64,000 bases of DNA, from positions 186,001-250,000 of the forward strand of contig NZ_JACHVB010000020.1 of assembly GCF_014230085.1 (NCBI RefSeq), written 5' to 3'. This DNA comes from Ruficoccus amylovorans. GTDB taxonomy: Bacteria > Verrucomicrobiota > Verrucomicrobiia > Opitutales > Cerasicoccaceae. Under the pieces are notes generated by a model. That model did not search any database, was not told the DNA's origin, and worked only from the letters and a program-made list of their open reading frames with translations. Each line of letters begins with the position of its first letter. Within the stretch, counting starts at the first letter, position 1. Below are positions 16,403 through 24,937 of this stretch, piece after piece. The position numbers were made by a program, and so were the translations under genes.

Positions 16403-18679
16403 TCAGACGGTTTTATCTGTCTTGTCTGTATCCGTGTTGTCGTCAGGCTTCTGCTCCGGGTTGGCCGGGGCTGATTTGTCCACCAACTCGGCCACGACGG
16501 TTTCTTTTTTGCCGCTGACCGGAGTCTTGTGCTCCTCACCTGAGGGGATCTTTTCCGCGTGTTTGGGATGGCCCTTCTTATCCTTCTCATGGTTCCCGGC
16601 CTTGGGGGCGTAGGAGCGGTAGGAGTAGTAATCGTAGTACTTGTAGTAGTAGTGATTGGGCTCGCGGTTATCGACGAAGTTCAGGACAAAGCCCCGGATC
16701 TTGGTGCCGCGCAGCTCCAGCGTGTCCACGGCGGACTTGATCTGGCGCGTGCGGGTGTAGGTCGAGCGGATGATGAACAACACGGCATCGGCCTTGGTGG
16801 CGAGCGAGGGCGTGTCGTCCGTGGCAAGCACGGGCGGGCAGTCCAGGATGATGTAGTCGTAGCGCTTTTTCAGTTCGTCCATGATCTGGTCGAAGCGCGT
16901 GCTCATGAGCAGTTCGCCCGGGCGCTCGGGGTACTCCCCGGTGGCAATCAGGTCGAGCCCTTCATAGGAGGTCTGCTGGATAACGTCCTCGGGCTTGAGC
17001 TCCGTGTCGTTGAGCAGTTCCGAGAGGCCGACATTGGCGTTCAGGCCAAAGGCGCGGTGGGCCTTGCCGCGGCGCAGGTCGGCGTCGATGATGAGTGTCT
17101 TGGACGAGGCAAAGGCGAGCGTGATGGCGAGATTTGACGAGAGCGTGGACTTGCCCTCGGCCGGGATCGAGCTGGTGACCAGAATCGTCTGCGGGCGCGG
17201 TCCCTGGCGGTCCATGAACAGGAGCGAGGAGCGGATGTTACGGCAGGACTCCGCGAACATGAGCCGGTCGTCATTGGGCTGGAGCAGCGTGACTTCACCC
17301 TGACGCTGTTTTTGCAGTGGGATAATCCCAAGGACCGGAGCGTGGAAACGCTGGGTCACGTCCTCAACCGAGGTCAGACGGTTATCCGTCATGGCGAAGG
17401 CGAAAAGGATACCGACGCCCAGGGCCAGGCCGACCAGACCGCCCGAGGTCACCTGCTTGAACATGTTAACCGGGATCGTGGTCGGGGTCGTCGCGGGCTC
17501 AAGGATGGTGACAGGTTCCTGATGGATGTTCTCGCTCTGGTGGAGCGACTCCATCATTTTCAGGTACGAGTCGTGCCGGGCGCTGTAGCTGGCCAGCCGC
17601 GATTTGATGCGGTCAAACTCGGCGTTGAGCGTGCTGTACTTGAGGGCCTTCTGCTCGGACTCCTGAATGACGACGTTGAGGTTCGCCAGTTCGCCAGCGA
17701 GGATCTTCTTCTTGTTAACCACCTGATTAAGAGTCTGGCGGCGGATGATTTTTAAAAGGTTTTCCTGACGCTCGATTTCCCGCTTGAGGTCGATGATCTT
17801 CGGGTGCTTCGGCTTCATGTAGATGGAGAACTCATCCATCTCGGCCCGGAGGCGCTCAAGGTTGCGGCGGGCCTGCCCGTACTCGGTATCGGTCTCGGTC
17901 AGGACGGACTCGACCAGCGCCTGCTCGTCACCAGGGGGCAACCCCTGATCGACGAAACGGTCCAGGTCGATCTCTTCGAGCAGGCGGAGCTGGGTCTTGA
18001 GTTGGGCCTGCTGGTCCTTCAGGGAGGCAAGTTGCGCGCCGGCGGTATTGCCCTGTTCCTGCACGAAAATGATGTTGTTCTTTTTCTGGAAATCAAGCTT
18101 CTGCTGTTCGAGTTCCTCGATCTGGCGCTGGTACTCAAGCAGGTTCTCCTGAAGCGAGTAAACCGTGTCCTTGGCCTTGCTCTCGCGGCGGTCGCGCTTG
18201 AAGTTGAGGTATTCCTCCATGACCGCGTCGAGGTAGGCCTGGGTGTAGTTCTGCTCCGCGCCCCAGGCGGAGAGATTAAAGATGTTGGCGTCCTTGGATT
18301 GGGTGACGTTGAGGGTGACCTGACAGGGAAGGTATTCCGGGTGCAGCGCGCGCACGCGGTCGGCGGCCTTCTGGCGCACGAGGCTGCTCGTCATCAACTG
18401 CACCTGGGTGCCGTAAAAGTTCGCGTAAACCTCGCTGTACTGGGCGGCGGACTTGTCGGTGAGCACGATCTGGCCGTCCACGATCATCTTGGCCCGGGAC
18501 TGATAGACGGGTTTCTGCTGCCAGCCCTTGTAAGCCTGGAACGAGACCCCGAGGCCGACGGTCAGGAGAAACACCCACCACATGCGCTGAAATGCGATCC
18601 GCCCCTTGAAAAACCAGGAGTGGAGCATTTCCGACCAGTCAAAGTCGCCCTCAGATTGCTGTGTGCCAAATTCCGCCAT
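16403..18679 (-). CDS. Wzc/GumC-type exopolysaccharide chain-length tyrosine kinase
   Basis: A 758-aa inner-membrane protein: a Wzz segment with one membrane helix near residue 40, a long coiled-coil region (about 170-370), a second membrane helix near 420, and a bacterial tyrosine kinase domain. Walker A (SSIPAEGKST, near residue 500), Walker A' (LIIDADLRRG) and Walker B (YIILDCPPV) are intact. A cluster with nine tyrosines (YYYKYYDYYSYRSY, 677-690) is the expected autophosphorylation site. Unusually it is followed by a 68-residue hydrophilic tail. It controls polymer length and export together with the Wza-like protein encoded upstream on the same strand. Confidence 0.93.
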   Translation of the reverse strand: MAEFGTQQSEGDFDWSEMLHSWFFKGRIAFQRMWWVFLLTVGLGVSFQAYKGWQQKPVYQSRAKMIVDGQIVLTDKSAAQYSEVYANFYGTQVQLMTSSLVRQKAADRVRALHPEYLPCQVTLNVTQSKDANIFNLSAWGAEQNYTQAYLDAVMEEYLNFKRDRRESKAKDTVYSLQENLLEYQRQIEELEQQKLDFQKKNNIIFVQEQGNTAGAQLASLKDQQAQLKTQLRLLEEIDLDRFVDQGLPPGDEQALVESVLTETDTEYGQARRNLERLRAEMDEFSIYMKPKHPKIIDLKREIERQENLLKIIRRQTLNQVVNKKKILAGELANLNVVIQESEQKALKYSTLNAEFDRIKSRLASYSARHDSYLKMMESLHQSENIHQEPVTILEPATTPTTIPVNMFKQVTSGGLVGLALGVGILFAFAMTDNRLTSVEDVTQRFHAPVLGIIPLQKQRQGEVTLLQPNDDRLMFAESCRNIRSSLLFMDRQGPRPQTILVTSSIPAEGKSTLSSNLAITLAFASSKTLIIDADLRRGKAHRAFGLNANVGLSELLNDTELKPEDVIQQTSYEGLDLIATGEYPERPGELLMSTRFDQIMDELKKRYDYIILDCPPVLATDDTPSLATKADAVLFIIRSTYTRTRQIKSAVDTLELRGTKIRGFVLNFVDNREPNHYYYKYYDYYSYRSYAPKAGNHEKDKKGHPKHAEKIPSGEEHKTPVSGKKETVVAELVDKSAPANPEQKPDDNTDTDKTDKTV

Positions 18680-18732
18680 GTCGTTGTCGCTGGATAGTCA
18701 GACCGTATTCGTTCGTTTTTATTCCCTGCCGC

Positions 18733-19647
18733 CTAGAACTTGACCCAAGCCTCGGGCACGATCACGCGGTCATCCGGCTGAAGCAGGATGTCGTTGTCGC
18801 GCAGACCGTCTTCGAGAATCTCGCCCACATCAACCTGAAATTCCTTGCGCTCGCCGTTCTCGTCGTAACGGATGATCTTGACCGAACTTTCGGAGGCGAA
18901 CTCGGTGAAACCGCCGGCCTTGAGAATCGCCTGGCTGAGCGTGATCTGGGTGCCCATCGGCAGCGGGTAGATGCCGGGGCCGCGCACCGCGCCGGTGACG
19001 GTGTATTCGCCGCTGGAGTCCCCGGCCTGCGCCACAAAGATGAAGTCGTCAGGCTGCACGATCAGGTCGTCTTCCAGGCGGCCGGTTTCGAGGATACGGG
19101 CCACGTTGATCTCGGTTTTGACCTCCTTGTCGCCGGGGCCGCTCTGGCGGATCAGGCTGACACGGGTCGGGTCGGCCTGTTGGGTAAAGCCGCCCGCACG
19201 CAAAATGGCCTTGCTGACGGTAAGCACTTCGCCGGGGGGGATGGTCATCGCACCCTGCCGGGCCACCTGGCCGAGCAGGAATATCTGCCCGCGGTTACTC
19301 AGGTCCTTGTACTCGGAGACGTGTACGGTCGCCTGATAATAGTAATCGACCTCCAGCGCGTCGCTGATCTTTTGGGCCAGCTCGCGCGGGGTGAGCCCGG
19401 AGGCCTCGATCTTGCCGATCAGGGGTACGTCGATCTTGCCGGATTCGTCCACCAGCACGATATTGGCCGCTTCGCGATCCTCAGCCACCATGTAGCTGAG
19501 CTTGTCGCCGACCTTGATCGGCGTGGTGTCGTCAAGCAGCTCCATCGTGTTGACGCTCGCACCCGTGTCGAACGGGGCGGCTCCGGAAAAACCGAAAGCT
19601 GCCTGACTGATCAGGAGGGCGCATATGAACAGGAAAAGTTGTGGCAT
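18733..19647 (-). CDS. Wza-like polysaccharide export protein with SLBB domains
   Basis: About 304 aa when started at the Met before the signal peptide (MPQLFLFICALLISQAAFG); an upstream in-frame Met at 19710 adds 21 residues. A polysaccharide export domain (IKVGDKLSYMVAEDREAANI, through HVSEYKDL) is followed by two SLBB domains (FLLGQVARQGAM and VTGAVRGPGIYPLP), each ending in the QPDD motif. It forms the periplasmic and outer-membrane channel for exopolysaccharide. No lipobox Cys is visible, unlike E. coli Wza. It lies between the outer-membrane barrel gene and the Wzc-like kinase gene. Confidence 0.92.
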   Translation of the reverse strand: MPQLFLFICALLISQAAFGFSGAAPFDTGASVNTMELLDDTTPIKVGDKLSYMVAEDREAANIVLVDESGKIDVPLIGKIEASGLTPRELAQKISDALEVDYYYQATVHVSEYKDLSNRGQIFLLGQVARQGAMTIPPGEVLTVSKAILRAGGFTQQADPTRVSLIRQSGPGDKEVKTEINVARILETGRLEDDLIVQPDDFIFVAQAGDSSGEYTVTGAVRGPGIYPLPMGTQITLSQAILKAGGFTEFASESSVKIIRYDENGERKEFQVDVGEILEDGLRDNDILLQPDDRVIVPEAWVKF

Positions 19648-19713
19648 GGTCAGACTCGACGGGAAATCATTATACCTAATCTTCGGGTAAAAAGGACGTA
19701 AATTAAGCAAAAA

Positions 19714-20988
19714 TTAGAAATCGTAGCGCAGATCGAGGATGACCTGGTTACGATTAAAGGTACGTTCGGGCAGGTTTGAAGTCCGGTGCGTCCGCACATA
19801 GGCGAAGGTGCTGCTGAGCTGGCGGGAGAAACGGTAATCGAAGCCGAAGCTGATCAGGTACCCGCTAAAAACTTCCGGAGCCGGGCCGCCGGAGTCTTCG
19901 CCCCAGTCATAGACGATGGAAAAGTTTGGTACCAGCCGCTGCGAAAGCTGATAGGAGGCGGCGTAGCCGATGGTGTCCGTGGTGGTGGCGTTGCTCAGGT
20001 AGCCGTTCTGGATCACGCGGGTGTAACTGAGGGAATGCTGGTAGCGCTCGCTCAGGCGGTGCGTGAAGACGATATTGGCCTGAATGCCCGAGGGCTCGGA
20101 CAGGTCCCCCGTCGTCCCGGTCTGCTGCACATTGTAAAAGGTATAGTTCATGCTGGCCTGGACGTTGACCAGCGGGCTCATCTGCCAGACGACCATCGGC
20201 CCGAGAAAGTAAGTCCATTCGTCGTTGTTGACGTTTTCGGCATAGTCGATGTACGAGAATCCCCCCGTGAAGCCCGCCGTCAACTGCGGCGAAATGAGAA
20301 AACGCGGCCCGGCGGAAAAGGTGTAGGTCGTGCTTTGGGTAAAATTGAAGTCCTGCTGCGTGGGCAAGATGTCCGTGCGCGAGAAACTGCCGAAAACGAC
20401 CACATCGTTGTAGTCAGCCTCCACATTGATCCCGGCGATGTTGGTAAAGCGGCCGTAGCGCATGGAGTTGGGGACGAGCTGGCCGTTGGCGTCCAGACGG
20501 AGCGCGTCAGTCGGATCAATCGAGTACGAGATCCGGTCGAACAACTCGATCTCCCAGTTTTCGATGAAAAAGGAAAAAGCCAGCTTGGTATCCGGCGAAA
20601 TCGAGACGAAGTTGTTGATCGAGCTCAGTTCCGGGTTGTTCGTGTACCACTCATAAAAGAGGCCGAGATTGATGCTGATGGTGTTATAGTCGCTCACCCG
20701 CCAGCGGCTGCCCAGCGTCACCCCGGGGCTGATGATAAAGTCCGAAACCGGGAAATTGGTCGAGCCGGTGATGTTGTCGTTGTACTCGAAGCCCAACTGA
20801 GCCGACAGGTCGAAATACACCGGTCCGGCCCGCAGGTTCTCCCCTTGCCCGTAGGCCCGGCCCACCATCGCCGCCAGCCCAAGCAAGCACAGCGACAGCC
20901 AAATCGCGGACACACGACCACCCCGGAGGCTTTTTGAGAAAGGTATCCGGCCCATTGACAGCAGACTGGCGCGCAGAAAGTGTGGCAT
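19714..20988 (-). CDS. outer-membrane beta-barrel protein of the export cluster
   Basis: A 424-aa protein with an N-terminal export signal (hydrophobic stretch AIWLSLCLLGLAAMVGRAYG) followed by alternating amphipathic strands and a C-terminal aromatic end (VILDLRYDF), typical of outer-membrane barrels. It resembles the barrel proteins in exopolysaccharide operons of Verrucomicrobiota and Proteobacteria (EpsL-like), but I cannot fix a named family. It is the first gene of the leftward unit barrel-Wza-Wzc and may form or stabilise the exit pore. A start 11 codons later (MGRIPFSKS) is equally possible. Confidence 0.8.
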   Translation of the reverse strand: MPHFLRASLLSMGRIPFSKSLRGGRVSAIWLSLCLLGLAAMVGRAYGQGENLRAGPVYFDLSAQLGFEYNDNITGSTNFPVSDFIISPGVTLGSRWRVSDYNTISINLGLFYEWYTNNPELSSINNFVSISPDTKLAFSFFIENWEIELFDRISYSIDPTDALRLDANGQLVPNSMRYGRFTNIAGINVEADYNDVVVFGSFSRTDILPTQQDFNFTQSTTYTFSAGPRFLISPQLTAGFTGGFSYIDYAENVNNDEWTYFLGPMVVWQMSPLVNVQASMNYTFYNVQQTGTTGDLSEPSGIQANIVFTHRLSERYQHSLSYTRVIQNGYLSNATTTDTIGYAASYQLSQRLVPNFSIVYDWGEDSGGPAPEVFSGYLISFGFDYRFSRQLSSTFAYVRTHRTSNLPERTFNRNQVILDLRYDF

Positions 20989-21160
20989 CCCCCGGGAGTT
21001 CCTAATAACTAAGGGTTTTCCCCATCAGAGGGCATGCGCGGGCATGCTGGCGACTGTAAAATTGATCAACCATTTCACAATTTTCGGCGCACCGGGAATT
21101 TTCTTAATTGTTTTGCTTATAAGCCGAAAGAATATTATAGAGGAAACCCTCACCAATCAC

Positions 21161-22906
21161 ATGCAGTTTTCCACCAGAAGTTCCCTGTTTCGATGCATGA
21201 GCGCCCTGGCCATCATGCTCGCGCCGGCTCTTAGCCTGGCCCAGACCTCCGCCCTTCCGGATGTCTCCACGGCCCCCGTCCTCGCGGCGGACAGCACCGC
21301 CCCGGCCACCGGCATGCCCTCCGTGATGGACCTTCCCGCCATGATCGGCCCCAAGGAAGAGTACGAAGAGGATTCCTACGCCATGATCGAGGTGGAGGAA
21401 ATCGACCGCGAAGAACTGCTCGACAAGCCCATGAACCTGGCCCGCTGGATCATGGGCGCGCGCCTCTACACCTACGAAACCGGCCACCTCGAACCCGTCA
21501 AGGAGGACTACTCCGACAATACCAGCCCGGCCTCGCTCCTGACCAAGGATGCCGACGCCCGCTACCCGATGTACCTGGATTCGTACAAATTCGTCATCGA
21601 CCTGGGCGACTACTGGATGATCAACATGTTCGAGTTCATGAACTACGGTGCCCGTGGACGAGCCCAGGTCTTTTACTCGGACGTGCTTCAGGACCCCAAC
21701 TCGGGCCAGTGGAAAGCCGCTTCGCCCATCGTGCCTTTTTCCTCTGACGGCAAGGTCTCGCTCTACCTCGGGGCGCTCGACACACGCTTTGTCATGCTCG
21801 TGATCGACAACATGGCCCACGGCGACATCGGGCCGTTCTCGGTCTACGGCGACTTGAAAATCTCCCAGATGCGCCTCGCCGGCGGCAGCCTTTCCCAGAA
21901 GGAACTCGACGCCCTCCCCCTCAAGGAGCGCGAGAAGTACCGCCCCATGCGCTACGACTGGGCCACCCTGCACAGCGGCTGCCGCGTGAGCTACGTCAGC
22001 TCCGGCGACCCACGCTACAGCAACGCCATGATCGACGACGACATGGAGACGATTTGCCAATTCAAGCAGGAGCCCGAAACCGTCGTCATCATGGACCTGA
22101 TGGAAGAGCGCAACATCAACCGCATGTCCATGCTCTTCAGTTCCGATCCGGGGCTGTTCGAAATCTATTTTGTCCACAAGCTCCCGGAGGGCCTCAAAAC
22201 CGAAAGCGACAGCGGTGCGCCCCCGGCGCAGATTATTGGCGAGTCTCCGGAGACCATTATCGACGGCGAAAGCGCCTATTATTCACCCGGCACCGGGCCC
22301 AGTCCCGAAATTTATCTGCCGTCAGCCCCCGGCTCCTTCGGGCAATGGCTGGCGCTGGCCCAGCTCGGACAGGTTTCGGACAACACCACGGACGAAATCC
22401 CGATCAAGATCACCCGACTGCCCAAAGAATTTTTCCGCGACACCAAGCCCAACCTGACCTACGTCTCCGATGGCGGCATGAACTCCTTCCGCATCGAGTT
22501 TCAGGAAATAACGGGGCGCTGGTGCATTATCCGCTTCCGTCGCAACTTCAACAGCCCCGAACAGGGCGTCAAAATTGACAAGCCCGCCGCTGGCACCCAG
22601 AGCATGCTCATGCCGATCAAGGTCGGTCCGCACGCCTACGCTCCCGCCCCCCTGAGCCTTCTCGGCCAGACCAGTGACGACGACAGCGGAATCCCCAGCG
22701 GCCTGCGCATTTACGAGGTCAGCATTTTCGGGGACATCTACGTCATCGGCAACGCCCTCGAACCGGTCAGCGGGGTACAATTCGGCAGCAACAGCCAGAC
22801 CTCAAATCCCGGCGGCGTGCCGGGCGGCGGGGGCACCCCCGGCGGCCCAACCGTGCCGCCCGTGGACCCACCCCCGCCCTACGTCCCCGACCCGGTCAGC
22901 CCGTAG
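21161..22906 (+). CDS. secreted protein of unknown function, 581 aa
   Basis: I chose the ATG at 21161, where a signal peptide begins (MQFSTRSSLFRCMSALAIML, cleavage after ALSLAQ); a Shine-Dalgarno-like AGAGGAAA lies 13-20 bases before it and TATTAT at 21133. An earlier in-frame ATG at 21044 adds an unlikely leader. The body contains a segment that looks like a carbohydrate-binding jelly roll (DYWMINMFEFMNYG, VFYSD). The C-terminus is a glycine- and proline-rich tail. I recognise no enzyme family. It is divergent from the export genes, so a matrix or polymer-binding role is plausible. Its TAG stop adjoins a remnant of the CTAG-ended repeat. Confidence 0.75.
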   Translation: MQFSTRSSLFRCMSALAIMLAPALSLAQTSALPDVSTAPVLAADSTAPATGMPSVMDLPAMIGPKEEYEEDSYAMIEVEEIDREELLDKPMNLARWIMGARLYTYETGHLEPVKEDYSDNTSPASLLTKDADARYPMYLDSYKFVIDLGDYWMINMFEFMNYGARGRAQVFYSDVLQDPNSGQWKAASPIVPFSSDGKVSLYLGALDTRFVMLVIDNMAHGDIGPFSVYGDLKISQMRLAGGSLSQKELDALPLKEREKYRPMRYDWATLHSGCRVSYVSSGDPRYSNAMIDDDMETICQFKQEPETVVIMDLMEERNINRMSMLFSSDPGLFEIYFVHKLPEGLKTESDSGAPPAQIIGESPETIIDGESAYYSPGTGPSPEIYLPSAPGSFGQWLALAQLGQVSDNTTDEIPIKITRLPKEFFRDTKPNLTYVSDGGMNSFRIEFQEITGRWCIIRFRRNFNSPEQGVKIDKPAAGTQSMLMPIKVGPHAYAPAPLSLLGQTSDDDSGIPSGLRIYEVSIFGDIYVIGNALEPVSGVQFGSNSQTSNPGGVPGGGGTPGGPTVPPVDPPPPYVPDPVSP

Positions 22907-22945
22907 AGACGTGTTAGCCAAGCTCTTGCGCTAACGGTACCCTAG
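22903..22945. repeat. remnant of the CTAG-ended element (both ends, no core)
   Basis: A 43-bp sequence that reads as the two ends of the repeat joined: ACGTGTTAGCCAAGCTCTT and then GCTAACGGTACCCTAG, the latter identical to the right end of copy B. It starts inside the stop codon of the 581-aa protein gene and shares its last CTAG with copy B. Confidence 0.6.
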
Positions 22946-23094
22946 TGTCGTGTTAGCTAAGCTCTTAATAAATGTTAATGGCCACAAAAAGGCACAAGAA
23001 GCACAAAAACTTCGTGGATACAGAGTTCGCTCTGCGTCTTTGCGCCTCTGCGGTGAAAATATTTTTATCAGAAACTAAGCTAACGGTACCCTAG
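22942..23094 (-). mobile_element. CTAG-ended hairpin element, copy B
   Basis: A full copy, 153 bp, inverted relative to the others. It runs from CTAGTGTCGTGTTAGC to GCTAACGGTACCCTAG. It fills the space between two convergent genes, and its right CTAG contains the TAG stop of the sigma-54 activator. The core is nearly the same as in the other copies. Confidence 0.8.
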
Positions 23095-24587
23095 CTCCCT
23101 GTTTTCAGTTGCAGGTACTTTTTAACCGTGCGGCGGTCGAGTTTGAGGCGGCGGCCCAGTTCCTCATAGTTGGGGATGCGGGCGTACTGCTCGGCCACGT
23201 AACGGGCCAGCAGTTCCTCGGCAGTGAATTCGCCACGGCTCCACGGACCAGCGATCCCCTCTCCGACGGCCGGCTTTTCGAGGTTTTCGGGCTGGTAGTC
23301 GCCGTGCACGGTGATGTTGCGCACGCATTGTTCCAGTTCGCGGAAGTTGCCCGGCCAGGCGTAATCGACGGGCAGCTTTTTCCCGATCCAGTCGCAGACT
23401 TCGGCCGTTACTTTTTCGCCTTCCTCCGGTCCGGCCATTTTCCGGGCGATGAAGGCGACCAGCGTTTCGAGTTCGCCGGGGGAGCCGTTGAGAATCTCCC
23501 GTAACGAGGGAGTCTGCACCCGATCGGCATTGAGCCGGAAGTAAAAGTCCTCGCGGAAGCGGCCCGCCTGGATTTCCGCCACCAGGTCTCGGTTGGTGGC
23601 GGCCATGAGCTTGCCGGTAAAAGCTTTGGGCTCGGTCTCGCCGATGGGCACGAATTGTCGCGTCTGGAGCACGCGCAGGAGTTTGATCTGAATGGCCACG
23701 TCGGTTTCCCCGATTTCATCCAGAAAGACCGTCCCGTGCGGCCCGCAGGTCTCGAAATACCCCTGACGGTTCTGAAGAGCGCCGGTAAAGGCCCCGCGCC
23801 GGTGCCCGAAAAGCTCGGACTCGATCAGCGTGGGTGAAAGGGCCGAGAGGTTGATCGGGTAAAAGGCTTTGACGAAGTCCTCGGTAAAGGCGCGTGCGTT
23901 CGGGTCGAAGGGGATGTAACGCGACAGCCCGATACCGCGGGCGACCAACTCCTTACCCGAACCGGAGGGGCCGGTAATCAGCGTGATGATGTCGCCCATG
24001 CGGTCGGCCAGCACACGCTGGTAGCGGTCCATGTCGCGGGTAAAAATCGACTGCCAGATGCGCGCCCGCAGGCGGTTGGCGGCGGGAGACTGGCCGATGA
24101 TGTAGCGATGGATATGTAAAAAAGCCCGCCGAATCTGGTCCATGACCGCGAACAGCCGCTCCAGCCCCATCCCGGCGTAACGCCCGATGAGCCCGCCTGG
24201 CAGGCCCTCCTCCACTTCGCGGACAAAGCGGTCGTAAAACCCGACCCGCTGCCCGGCGTGCCCGCGCTCGTGGGCCTGCTCGATCAAACGGTCGAACTCC
24301 GGCATGAACCGGTGGTAAATCCGCACGAAGACCATTTCCTGAAAAATCTCACGTTCGGCCTGCGTCCCCTTGCCCGAGGCGAAGCCCGGACGCGTCTGGC
24401 CGAGCAGTCGCTCCAGGTCTTCCCAAAGCGCCGACAGGCGCTCCCGCTCGCTGAGCCGCCCGTAGGCTTCGCCCAGCAGTAATTTTTCGATCTCCTCGCG
24501 CTCGGGTTCGAAGGGGTTTTGCCAGGCCAGTTGCGCGTAGCCCCGCGCGCGTTCAGCCTGTTTACCGGGGAAAAGCGTGCCTGCCAT
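23091..24587 (-). CDS. sigma-54-dependent activator with novel N-terminal domain
   Basis: A 498-aa bacterial enhancer-binding protein. The AAA+ domain has Walker A GPSGSGKE (206-213), the sigma-54 loop GAFTGA (265-270) and Walker B TVFLDE (286-291). The C-terminus carries a Fis-type helix-turn-helix (YEELGRRLKLDRRTVKKYL). The first 190 residues are helical and contain no receiver, GAF or PAS motif that I recognise, so the input signal is unknown. It lies beside the exopolysaccharide cluster, convergent with the 581-aa protein gene, and could regulate polymer production. I found no clear -24/-12 promoter nearby. Confidence 0.9.
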   Translation of the reverse strand: MAGTLFPGKQAERARGYAQLAWQNPFEPEREEIEKLLLGEAYGRLSERERLSALWEDLERLLGQTRPGFASGKGTQAEREIFQEMVFVRIYHRFMPEFDRLIEQAHERGHAGQRVGFYDRFVREVEEGLPGGLIGRYAGMGLERLFAVMDQIRRAFLHIHRYIIGQSPAANRLRARIWQSIFTRDMDRYQRVLADRMGDIITLITGPSGSGKELVARGIGLSRYIPFDPNARAFTEDFVKAFYPINLSALSPTLIESELFGHRRGAFTGALQNRQGYFETCGPHGTVFLDEIGETDVAIQIKLLRVLQTRQFVPIGETEPKAFTGKLMAATNRDLVAEIQAGRFREDFYFRLNADRVQTPSLREILNGSPGELETLVAFIARKMAGPEEGEKVTAEVCDWIGKKLPVDYAWPGNFRELEQCVRNITVHGDYQPENLEKPAVGEGIAGPWSRGEFTAEELLARYVAEQYARIPNYEELGRRLKLDRRTVKKYLQLKTGS

Positions 24588-24737
24588 ACATTTTTTGTCT
24601 ATGAATCAGGCATCAAACGTCAATCCAGAATCAAATGGCTGAATTCTTTAATTTCACAATAAAACGCATAACCCTTATATACAGCAAGTTAAGGAACAAT
24701 GAGCACAAGTTGGCATGACTCCAGTTAAGAAGAGGGC

Positions 24738-24893
24738 ATGAAAACAAAAAACACATCCTCCAAGTCCATCGACAAAAACAAGACGACTCACCACCCTGAG
24801 CGCACCCTGCGTCTGCCCGACCTGAGTATCCCGCTTTGCCTCGGAGTTTTCACCCTGGTTTACTTTCTGCTGGAATGGGGTATGAAATTCTAA
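24738..24893 (+). CDS. small membrane protein, 51 aa
   Basis: A short frame starting at an ATG preceded by the purine run AAGAAGAGGG. It has a lysine-rich, polar N-terminal half (MKTKNTSSKSIDKNKTTHHP) and a single hydrophobic segment (IPLCLGVFTLVYFLLEWG) ending at the C-terminus. The layout fits a tail-anchored single-span membrane protein. It precedes another small membrane protein gene by 44 bases. Function unknown. Confidence 0.5.
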   Translation: MKTKNTSSKSIDKNKTTHHPERTLRLPDLSIPLCLGVFTLVYFLLEWGMKF

Positions 24894-24937
24894 AGCCGCC
24901 TATCCAAATCAGACAACTTTCCTACTTTCCGCGAATC

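Noticed and set aside
24708-24727. Possible sigma-54 -24/-12 promoter (TTGGCATGACTCCAG)
   Set aside because: The -24 part is reasonable but the -12 GC is missing at the required spacing, so I do not call it despite the nearby sigma-54 activator.
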